Source of the DNA: Candidatus Zixiibacteriota bacterium
GTDB lineage: Bacteria; Zixibacteria; MSB-5A5; GN15; FEB-12
DNA: 64,000 nucleotides
Direction: 5' to 3'
Assembly (NCBI GenBank): GCA_029860345.1
Contig: JAOUBJ010000016.1
Coordinates: 1-64,000 of the forward strand
Shown: piece by piece, positions 18,263-25,734 of the stretch
Layout of the letters: every line of letters begins with the position of its first letter
How positions within the stretch are numbered: the first letter of the stretch is position 1
Translations under genes and position numbers: made by a program
Notes under the pieces: generated by a model
What the model was told of the DNA's origin: nothing
The model's input: the letters and a program-made list of their open reading frames with translations, nothing else
The model's database searches: none

Positions 18263-18778
18263 ATGATGCATAACAAAAGATACGTCGGGCCGATCTTAGG
18301 GTCACTCTGCCTTGTCTGTTTGATCGTTGGGACACTGGTCCCCACCGGCTCGATTCGTTCAGCCAACGACGACCCAACTAAAGTAGATGACCTCGCGTTC
18401 ATCGCCGGCCAGTGGCGGGGGGAAGCGTTTGGTGGCATCTGCGAGGAAGTATGGAACGCACCTTCGGGCAACAGCATGATGGGGATGTTCAAACTCATCC
18501 AGCAGGACCGGATCGTCTTTTACGAGTTGATGATTATCGCCGAAGACTCAGCAGGCATCGCCCTCAAACTCAAACACTTTAATGCCGATCTGACCGGTTG
18601 GGAAACGAAAGATGATATGGTGACGTTTCCATTCGTGAAGATGCAAAACAACAAGGCCATCTTTGAAGGTATCTCCTTTCATCGCAAGACGACCGACACT
18701 CTGCTGGTGACCTTGACCACGGAACACGACGGTAAGATCGACACGACCCGGTTCGTCTATCTTCAGGTCAAAGAGTAA
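18263..18778 (+). CDS. Exported DUF6265-like protein
   Basis: The ATG at 18263 follows an AGGAG site and opens a signal or anchor segment (YVGPILGSLCLVCLIVGTLV). The 171-residue product has FIAGQWRGEAFGGICEEVW, SGNSMMGMFKLI, FYELMII and LKHFNADLTGWE. These fit the small DUF6265 family, thought to adopt a lipocalin-like barrel and often exported. No catalytic role is established. It stands alone and converges on the TIR operon; the 45-base gap contains the short palindrome cttgccggcaag. Confidence 0.8.
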   Translation: MMHNKRYVGPILGSLCLVCLIVGTLVPTGSIRSANDDPTKVDDLAFIAGQWRGEAFGGICEEVWNAPSGNSMMGMFKLIQQDRIVFYELMIIAEDSAGIALKLKHFNADLTGWETKDDMVTFPFVKMQNNKAIFEGISFHRKTTDTLLVTLTTEHDGKIDTTRFVYLQVKE

Positions 18779-18823
18779 TCCAAACGGACTTGCCGGCAAG
18801 AAGCGATCAAGTGAAGCGCCTCG

Positions 18824-20383
18824 TTAGGAATCAAGAAAGGTGGGGCCATCGAACTTTGGTGATGTAAGCTTGTCAACATCATCGTCCGAGGCGATGGTCC
18901 AGGCCAGGTCGAACGGGGGAACTTTTTCAAGCATCTGCACAACATCTTGCGCCAGGTCTCGAACTTTGGTCTGAAACTCGAAGTATTTCTTGGTCTCTCG
19001 AAAGGCTTTAGTTGAGTAGGCGTAATCGGACATATCCGTATACTGGAAGTTCGTGAACTCAGGCGGTAGCACTTTTCTACCGCTGAGAACTATGGGTATT
19101 ATCAGGTTAGCGCCGGTGATTTTGGTACGTTGGACAAAGGTAAGCCACTCACGCATTGCCCATTGGCTGTGAAAGTATCGCGCTGAAGCTACGACAAGCA
19201 GAAGTTTCGACCTGGCAAGGGCGGTACCAAGGCGAGCCGGTAAGGAGTCCCCTATTTGGATCTCCCCAACGTCGAAAAACACTTTCAGCGGCTTCCCCGT
19301 CGCTTCTTCAACCCACTGAGACAGTAGCCGCACAAAATCACGCATCCACTCGGCAAGCATCGGACCCTGAGCATAGCTGACGAATATGTCGTACTCATAT
19401 TCGCCCGATGGAACGCTGGACACCTGACTGGTAATAGACTTGGTAAGCCTGGTTGCCCGTTCTGCTTCGGCTCTGGCCTCTTCCCCCAGCCACTTTTCAA
19501 TATCGGAGAAGTCACCGGCCAGAAGCTCGGCGACTCGATTGTACACAAACCCCATGCTCTCAGGATCGCTCATTCCGTGCTCCACCACCGCAAGCTTCTC
19601 GCCGAATCCGAAATAGTCGATTTGAGGTATCTTTATCCGTTCGAGGACCGAGCGCGGACTGGCCCAGCTGGGAAGCCAATCGCTATAGAACTCAGAAAGC
19701 GCTTCTTCGAATCGATCAATCCAGTCCTGAGATTCTTCAAACTCTGATCGCACGCTGAACCTTGAAGGCAGTGGAAAGATCGTTAGGGGCATCCGATCAT
19801 AAGCCAGGGCCTGTCTGGCCCGTTGGGCGAATCGGATTACATCACGGACACCATACAGACTTTGATAGTTTGCCGTAAACATGGGGACAACGATATCGGG
19901 AAGCTGAATAGTGCAAATCCCCCCCGCGTCGGTCAGTCCTGTTCGACTGTCGATCAGGACTATGTCAAAGTGCTCTCTCCATTTGTGCCTGAGGTTCTCG
20001 ATAAAATCCCCACCCCCCTGTTCGGCGAAGAATGCACTCCAGTTGAACCTGTTCAGTTCTTTAGCATATTGAGTATTACCTTCGCGACCACTCTGGAGCA
20101 AGGCAAAAGCCACGTCACTTTCATGATCTATCACCTTCCACAAGTAGTCTTGGTAGTCAGGCGTTTCACCATCGGCCGCAGCCAGAATCAGCGGCAGCAA
20201 GCCGGCCCCACCGGTCTCCATCTTCATTGAAGCAAAGTACCGTTCCAAGCCGGGGGCTTCCAGGTCCCAGTCGACCACAAGCACACGGAGGCCACGACGT
20301 GCGAGTAAGAGGGCGATGTTGGCCAGCGCCATGCTACGACCGACTCCGCCCTTATACGAGTAGAAAGTTACAATACTGCTCAT
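18824..20383 (-). CDS. KGGVGR-variant MinD/ParA-like ATPase fused to a TIR domain
   Basis: Residues 1-~290 are a deviant Walker-A ATPase of the MinD/ParA type. The loop YSYKGGVGRS (Lys11) keeps the signature lysine but has Arg-Ser in place of the usual Lys-Thr. LRVLVVDWDLEAPGLERYF and FDIVLIDSRTGLTDAG supply the other acidic motifs. After a linker, residues ~330-480 form a TIR domain (YEYDIFVSYAQG, VFFDVGEIQIGDSLP, KLLLVVASARYFHSQW, then MREW with the Glu expected in NAD-cleaving TIRs). KGGVGR ATPases often pair with TIR-type proteins in predicted signalling or defence loci. It starts one base after the stop of an independent TIR gene, so the two are almost certainly co-translated. Cytoplasmic; NADase activity is inferred. 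Confidence 0.9.
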   Translation of the reverse strand: MSSIVTFYSYKGGVGRSMALANIALLLARRGLRVLVVDWDLEAPGLERYFASMKMETGGAGLLPLILAAADGETPDYQDYLWKVIDHESDVAFALLQSGREGNTQYAKELNRFNWSAFFAEQGGGDFIENLRHKWREHFDIVLIDSRTGLTDAGGICTIQLPDIVVPMFTANYQSLYGVRDVIRFAQRARQALAYDRMPLTIFPLPSRFSVRSEFEESQDWIDRFEEALSEFYSDWLPSWASPRSVLERIKIPQIDYFGFGEKLAVVEHGMSDPESMGFVYNRVAELLAGDFSDIEKWLGEEARAEAERATRLTKSITSQVSSVPSGEYEYDIFVSYAQGPMLAEWMRDFVRLLSQWVEEATGKPLKVFFDVGEIQIGDSLPARLGTALARSKLLLVVASARYFHSQWAMREWLTFVQRTKITGANLIIPIVLSGRKVLPPEFTNFQYTDMSDYAYSTKAFRETKKYFEFQTKVRDLAQDVVQMLEKVPPFDLAWTIASDDDVDKLTSPKFDGPTFLDS

Positions 20384-20384
20384 C

Positions 20385-20993
20385 TTAGGCGAGTCCCGGA
20401 ACAGCGGTTTGGGTTGGTTTTTGCTCGTTGTAATAGACCCGGTAGAACTCGGCCGCGGCTGTCTTCGGCCATTGCGGTTGCCACTGGGGCGCAGCCTCTA
20501 TTGCTTTGGCGATGGCTGGCGCTTGCTGGTTTAAGATTTCATCCAACTCCTCAGCTCTGGGACTGTCTTTGGCCATACGGACGTTAAAACACTCTCGAAG
20601 CTCGAAGTATTGGATTCGACTGATCTCGGCTGGAAACTCGTCGCCGTCGTGTATGATTCCCGGTATCACCAGCCCTCTCGGATTGTCGGGCTTTCTGCGA
20701 GAAGTTTCTTCTTCTCTTGCGAGCATGATTGACAGCTCCTCCATGCACCATTTACTATTGAAGTAGGTCTTCGACCAAAGAGGAATCAGGACTCTCGATG
20801 TGGCCAGTTTGGTGGCCAGTTCAAGCGGCCAGTCGGTTCCGGCTTCGATTTGATCATCAATAAAGATAACCGGGTCCCTGCCGAGTTCGAGACTCACGCG
20901 AAGGGTGAGTAGCGGCTGTAGGTGTTGGTGAATCCAGCGAAGCGTCTCCGGATTCCGACGATAGCTAAGAAAGATGTCGTATTGATAAGCCAT
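20385..20993 (-). CDS. TIR-domain protein
   Basis: 202 residues. The N-terminal ~150 form a TIR domain: YDIFLSYRRN (residues 5-14), PVIFIDDQIEAGTDW, ATSRVLIPLWSKTYFNSKWC and MEEL, where Glu86 occupies the usual catalytic NADase position. A helical tail follows. It is the first gene of a two-gene operon with the KGGVGR-ATPase/TIR fusion (1-base spacing). There is no Shine-Dalgarno site. A near-consensus promoter ends 7 bases before the ATG, so the mRNA is probably leaderless. TIR proteins of this type act in nucleotide-based immunity or signalling; its role here is inferred. Confidence 0.9.
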   Translation of the reverse strand: MAYQYDIFLSYRRNPETLRWIHQHLQPLLTLRVSLELGRDPVIFIDDQIEAGTDWPLELATKLATSRVLIPLWSKTYFNSKWCMEELSIMLAREEETSRRKPDNPRGLVIPGIIHDGDEFPAEISRIQYFELRECFNVRMAKDSPRAEELDEILNQQAPAIAKAIEAAPQWQPQWPKTAAAEFYRVYYNEQKPTQTAVPGLA

Positions 20994-21000
20994 GGTTCGG

Positions 21001-21028
21001 TTTATATCCTTTTACATGCAGTTGTCAA
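21001..21028 (-). promoter_or_regulatory. Strong promoter giving a leaderless TIR transcript
   Basis: Minus strand: TTGACA (21023-21028), 16-base spacer, TATAAA (21001-21006). Only 7 bases separate the -10 box from the ATG at 20993, which puts transcription start at or next to the start codon. Confidence 0.7.
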
Positions 21029-21213
21029 ACGAGTAGCTCTATTTGCCGCTGGCGCTTTTTCCAACCAGCACCCGGAGGTTGTTTTCTTGCCTACGAAATA
21101 TAGTGCGATGCAACACATTTTCACAACAACTTATCCCTCCTATAAGTCAAGGCCACAGAGATTCAAGCGAACGAGCGGTCGGAAGTGATCCAGACCAAGA
21201 TGCCTCCCACACC

Positions 21214-21245
21214 AAAAAAACAGCCACTCTTTGCAGAGTGGCTGT
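21214..21245 (-). terminator. Rho-independent terminator of the TSP3-dockerin gene
   Basis: Minus strand: perfect 11-base stem acagccactct/agagtggctgt with a 4-base loop, followed by a run of seven T. It lies about 40 bases after the stop at 21283. Confidence 0.92.
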
Positions 21246-21282
21246 CTTGTATGTCGTCAGTAAATACCGTGTCGGTCGCTAC

Positions 21283-23562
21283 TTAATAGGTCGGGCAGGC
21301 GACCGGCGCAGGTCCGTCGTTGAACATGTAGTCAACCAGGTAGACCAGGTCCGGAATAGCCAGACCGAAGTCACCAAACGGCGCTTCAAGTTCAGCTTCA
21401 TCCCAGCATAGCGGCGCGGGACCGTCGTTGAACATATAATCGACCATGTAAACCAGATCGTCAATGGCAATCAAGTCACCGATACCGTCATCGATGTTGC
21501 CGCGCATGGCGCCGATACAGCAGCAGGCGTCGCCAACACCGTCAGCGTTGTAATCTTCCTGACCGGGGTTGTCCACACCGGGACAGTTGTCACAACCATC
21601 CGGTACATTGTCGGCATCAGCATCGGCCAGATCGTCAAATCCGGGGCACTGATCGCAGGGATCACCGACTCCGTCATCGTCGGCATCTTCCTGGCCGGGG
21701 TTCTCATCGGTCGGGCAATTGTCACAGGCATCGCCTACAGTGTCACCGTCGAGGTCTTCCTGACCGGGGTTCGGCGTGTCGACACAGTTGTCGCTCTCAT
21801 CCGGGACACCGTCATCGTCGACATCGGCCGGCGCGGCCAGAACCGCCCAGTTGATAAATATCTGGCTGTCCGGATCGGGATAAGTCTGGTATTCCCAGAC
21901 CACTTTTCTGCCGCCGTCGGCCAGATCCTGACAGCGAGGGGCGCTAACTACATAGTATTCGGCCGGGTACTTCCCACCGACGCCCGGGCCGGCGATAGCC
22001 GAATCCAGACCCCAGCTGGCGCCGGCATCTTCGGTCAGTTTGCTGAACAGTGTATCGTCGCGCACAAAAGTAAGCATATATGTCTGACCGGTCACATGAG
22101 CGAGTTCCGGATAGGTTTCATCGGCATCGGTTGCGACCACTGTCGACGTAACCAGGTTGCCGATTCCACTGTCGGCGGCACTCCAGAGAATGATGTCACG
22201 GTCGGATGTCGCCTTGGCGGTGGTGGTGTAGTATTCGGTCGCGATCAGCACATGTCCGTCGTGGACGGCCACGGCCGGATTCTGAACGTGCTCGCCGATC
22301 TCACCCACGGTATAGGAGAAACCGCCCGAGATCAAAGTGTCGTCCCAATCCGCCATCCAATCCATGCGAATAAACAATCCCCACGTCGTATCTACCGGGT
22401 CGAAACGATCGTACACCGAATAAGTACGCAAGGTAACAGCGTCCACATCACAAGCGGTCGCGTTACAGCCGTCGAGGTCGTTGTACCAACTGATCGTCGC
22501 GAAACTTGTGTCGGTCTTGTAATGCACGAACGGTCCGTCAACGATGGGCGGCGAGGTGTAGGTTGTGCTGTTGATATGGGAGATGATGCCGAAGTTCCAG
22601 GTGCGGTCGCCATCCTGGGCGGCGATATCGGAAGCTTTCATGTTGTTCCAGCCATACGAATCCCAGTTCCAATAGACCTGAGAGTAGCCGGTGGCCGGAT
22701 CGGCGGCATTTGAGATTTCCACCAGTTGCACGTTTCCGGAACCGAGTGTAATCTCCGTTCCAAAGAAAGCGGTGTCGCCACCATAATAGTCTACCGACGG
22801 GAAATCACGCAGCCCGCTCCAATAGACCGCGCTGCTCCAAAAGGCGCCGTCATCGGCTGAACCCTGCCAGTAAACATGATCGCCATCTTCAGCCATTTCA
22901 CGGAAAGCCAGCACCAGGTCGCCCGAGCCGTTGTCGGCCAGGGCCGGGTGAACATCCTGGGTGATTACCGGCTGACGAACTTCGGCTGCGACAATGTAGT
23001 CACCGAACTGACCGTTGTAACCGTCAATGACAATATAGTGCGTGGCACCTGCTAACAACGGCACGTTAAAGAGGGCCGATCTGGGATTGGTGCATGCGAT
23101 ATCGAACTGGTTACAAGCCACTAGCGTGTCTGTGTTGGTCCGATAGATATACATTTTGGTCATGTAGCTGGACTCACAGAGGTTGATATCCATCACCTCG
23201 TTGATTACCGGAACATAGGAGTATACGACATCCGGTGAACTTGAGGTTTGGGTGCAGGCTTCGTCGTAGTCATTGGCGTAACCATCGGTTTTACCGGTGT
23301 CGGCAAACGGCATGGCCGGGATCGGTGTGGCGGTGGCGATATCTTCACCGCCTTGGCGCAAGCTGGTGTATGTTTCGCCGTTGGGTTCTATCTCGGAAGA
23401 CAGATCGTCGAAGACCACATCCCCTCTGATGTTCAGCTTCTGCAGCCCGGTGGCTTTCTCGCCCTGAACCGGCCGCGGCACGAACTGCCCGGCTGAGGCA
23501 CCGGCCACCATGACCAGCACGGCTAGAACAGCCAGCAAGAGCGCTGTGCGATTGATTGTCAT
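21283..23562 (-). CDS. Secreted protein with thrombospondin type-3 repeats and dockerin
   Basis: The ATG at 23562 is preferred over one ten codons upstream because a GGAG site lies 7 bases before it and a signal peptide (MTINRTALLLAVLAVLVMVA) begins there. The 759-residue protein has an early region resembling a bacterial pre-peptidase or lectin-like fold (PDVVYSYVPVINEVMDINLC, then HYIVIDGYNGQFGDYIV), then a long strand-rich middle with sialidase-like wording (DIILWSAADSG) but no catalytic signature. Five acidic TSP3-type calcium repeats follow at ~residues 580-690 (DVDDDGVPDESDNC and relatives), then a paired dockerin ending DYMFNDGPAPVACPTY. No sorting domain. It has its own promoter and terminator, so it is monocistronic. 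Confidence 0.88.
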   Translation of the reverse strand: MTINRTALLLAVLAVLVMVAGASAGQFVPRPVQGEKATGLQKLNIRGDVVFDDLSSEIEPNGETYTSLRQGGEDIATATPIPAMPFADTGKTDGYANDYDEACTQTSSSPDVVYSYVPVINEVMDINLCESSYMTKMYIYRTNTDTLVACNQFDIACTNPRSALFNVPLLAGATHYIVIDGYNGQFGDYIVAAEVRQPVITQDVHPALADNGSGDLVLAFREMAEDGDHVYWQGSADDGAFWSSAVYWSGLRDFPSVDYYGGDTAFFGTEITLGSGNVQLVEISNAADPATGYSQVYWNWDSYGWNNMKASDIAAQDGDRTWNFGIISHINSTTYTSPPIVDGPFVHYKTDTSFATISWYNDLDGCNATACDVDAVTLRTYSVYDRFDPVDTTWGLFIRMDWMADWDDTLISGGFSYTVGEIGEHVQNPAVAVHDGHVLIATEYYTTTAKATSDRDIILWSAADSGIGNLVTSTVVATDADETYPELAHVTGQTYMLTFVRDDTLFSKLTEDAGASWGLDSAIAGPGVGGKYPAEYYVVSAPRCQDLADGGRKVVWEYQTYPDPDSQIFINWAVLAAPADVDDDGVPDESDNCVDTPNPGQEDLDGDTVGDACDNCPTDENPGQEDADDDGVGDPCDQCPGFDDLADADADNVPDGCDNCPGVDNPGQEDYNADGVGDACCCIGAMRGNIDDGIGDLIAIDDLVYMVDYMFNDGPAPLCWDEAELEAPFGDFGLAIPDLVYLVDYMFNDGPAPVACPTY

Positions 23563-23720
23563 TTTTACTCTCCAAGTTATCCAGTTATACAATTGCTGTT
23601 ATCTCCGATATATCACGTGAGGGTACTATTAGGCGGCGAGACCAGGCGTTAGCCTCTCATGTCATCCGGTCCTCCTTGTTGTCAGTCTGCGGCCTTCGTA
23701 AGTACTTGAAGGTACGTTTC

Positions 23721-23748
23721 AATATACAAATATCTCTCTTTTTGTCAA
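23721..23748 (-). promoter_or_regulatory. Promoter of the TSP3-dockerin gene
   Basis: Minus strand TTGACA (23743-23748), 16-base spacer, TATATT (23721-23726). This predicts a leader of about 150 bases before the ATG at 23562. Confidence 0.65.
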
Positions 23749-23989
23749 TATCTAAGGTCCGGCGGCGGTATAGGTGAGGTATCTGTCTCTATAGGCTCAA
23801 GTGGGTCGCCCACTGACGACCTCCCAGATCAGCCCATACTGTTGTTACTACGATAGACGAGCCACAACTGTTTCATGTTTAACGGCTTGGGGGGGCGTAG
23901 ATACTGGGCTGCCATCACCAGAGCAAACACAATAAGGCCGCCCTTGGGGATTCTTCAGTCCCGGATCATCCGGAGAATCGAATTATGTC

Positions 23990-24018
23990 TTGCAACTCGG
24001 GTAGGGCCAACCTATACT
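23990..24018 (+). promoter_or_regulatory. Candidate promoter of the orphan membrane-protein gene
   Basis: TTGCAA (23990-23995), 17-base spacer, TATACT (24013-24018), about 60 bases upstream of the ATG at 24077. Confidence 0.5.
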
Positions 24019-24076
24019 TACTGCACCAGGTTTCAAGAAAACAACGGGTAGCTGCGATGAAAGGTCTTGTGTCCGA

Positions 24077-25621
24077 ATGGATGAGCAACTAACTCACTCG
24101 CAACGATCTGCACTCCTGACAGTTTATGAAAACGTCCGTGGTGCACGTGCAATTCTGTTCACTATTAGCATAATCTGTGGATTCCTGTTCATCCTCATAT
24201 TCGAGCAGGTCTTTGGATGGCAACCACTGAGACCCTCGGCTTCCCAGGAGATTTTTGCCCAGCAATTGGCTACAATCGCCAAAGGTGACATGTCGAGGGA
24301 CAGAGCAACAAATCCAAACCCTTTGTGTGAGGCTCTTACAAGTCTGGCCCTTAACCACTGCGGCGAAATCCTCGATCGTGACAGCATAACTGTTAAAAAG
24401 CTAGTGGACAAAGACTCCATAGGGTATGCTCTGGATAATCGTCTTGACGCTTTGGCTACATGGCAAAGCGAGTGGTATCTTCGTAGTTTTGTGGAAGAGT
24501 TGAATCTCATTGACTCAATGGATATCAAGCTGGACTCTCTGAACGGATACGCTACATCACTTAAGAAACTGGAAACGCTCCGACTGCCTCACCGAATCGC
24601 CTTTGCATTACAGGAAGTACGTGACCGATATCGGGTGAACGAGGAAACAAGAGGTCGGCGCGTGGGACGCCGAAAGTATCAACTACCGCTTATAGGGGCC
24701 AGCCTGCAAATAGAGGATGTGTTTGGCCCAGTGTCGATAATCCTGGCCTTCATGGTGATCTGGCTCAAGGGTGCGTTCTCCAAAGCAGGTGAGTCTATAC
24801 TGATTTGCAGACAATTCTTCCCGGACCGTTCCAAACTTGCCCCGCTCGTAGCGAATGCGTTCTTCTTCCTGGAGTGGAGACCTCTCGGAAAGAATGTCCA
24901 AGGTAACCTTAGGTTTCATCAACGTATAATTGTCTTCCTTCTTGCCCCATACTTGGTGATTGCTTGTGGTATTATTGCTTACATATTGGATAATGTCTTT
25001 CTGGACTATCAGCAACACTGTTCGACGGAGACATTTGATAGTTCACCAATTAGAATTCTGGTAGGATGGATTATCCCTGTAATGCTATTCGCGGCTTCCA
25101 TGTGTGCAGTTTCCGCATGGCAAATGTTTAAGGAACTCCACAATGTCGCCATTAGGTTATCTCGGGACTTACCGAAGGGGGCTGGCACCTTGAGGACTCA
25201 GACCACGGACTTGAAGCGTTGTTATTGCTGGATGGTTGCAAGTCCGTTTCTGATACTGGGCAATTTTGTGGTTCTGAGTTACCTGTCAGGTGCCTATTCT
25301 CGCGATTATTTCCCATCCACAGGTTACCTTGTTGTTTTTTTGACTTGCCTGAGTATTACGGTGTTTGCCAGCGCGAAACTGCTCACCTGCAAACCGGAGG
25401 ACCTGACAAAGCCCGCTCCCATCTGGACTTTCCTTTATTGGACAACACCGCTAGTTATAGTTCTCGCGTTCCTTTACACAGTCTGTTCTCAAGAGTGGAA
25501 TTACGTCGTACTGAACAAATACTTGTTCATTGCCGCAGCCTCTCTGTTTGCCGCCACCGTGGCTATGGGCATCTGGATGTCACTGTGGGTGTCCAAAGCT
25601 CCCTCCAAATCGGACTGCTAA
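24077..25621 (+). CDS. Polytopic membrane protein of unknown family
   Basis: 514 residues. One transmembrane segment near residues 26-44 (ILFTISIICGFLFILIF) is followed by an extramembrane domain of ~170 residues, mostly helical, with LDALATWQSEWYLRSFVEEL. About seven further membrane segments fill the C-terminal half (VSIILAFMVIWL, IIVFLLAPYLVIACGIIAYI, ILVGWIIPVMLFAASM, FLILGNFVVLSYL, YLVVFLTCLSITVF, TPLVIVLAFLYTV, LFIAAASLFAATVAMGIW). The ribosome site is weak (AAAGG 12 bases away). It is more AT-rich than the VWA gene downstream. I do not recognise the family and see no transporter or kinase signature. It is monocistronic. Confidence 0.75.
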   Translation: MDEQLTHSQRSALLTVYENVRGARAILFTISIICGFLFILIFEQVFGWQPLRPSASQEIFAQQLATIAKGDMSRDRATNPNPLCEALTSLALNHCGEILDRDSITVKKLVDKDSIGYALDNRLDALATWQSEWYLRSFVEELNLIDSMDIKLDSLNGYATSLKKLETLRLPHRIAFALQEVRDRYRVNEETRGRRVGRRKYQLPLIGASLQIEDVFGPVSIILAFMVIWLKGAFSKAGESILICRQFFPDRSKLAPLVANAFFFLEWRPLGKNVQGNLRFHQRIIVFLLAPYLVIACGIIAYILDNVFLDYQQHCSTETFDSSPIRILVGWIIPVMLFAASMCAVSAWQMFKELHNVAIRLSRDLPKGAGTLRTQTTDLKRCYCWMVASPFLILGNFVVLSYLSGAYSRDYFPSTGYLVVFLTCLSITVFASAKLLTCKPEDLTKPAPIWTFLYWTTPLVIVLAFLYTVCSQEWNYVVLNKYLFIAAASLFAATVAMGIWMSLWVSKAPSKSDC

Positions 25622-25734
25622 AGTCTCGTCGTCCACCCCAAACTAAACATTTCCGGGAAGATAACCGTCTTTAACCTGTATCCCCTCCTGAAAGACAGTT
25701 CTAACGCCAACGCACCCTGTCAAGGAGGTGGAAA

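Larger units (their letters stand above)
23563..24076. other. Divergent intergenic region
   Basis: About 510 bases without a gene. It carries the minus-strand promoter at 23721-23748 and the plus-strand promoter at 23990-24018. Short frames here lack ribosome sites and family features. Confidence 0.6.
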
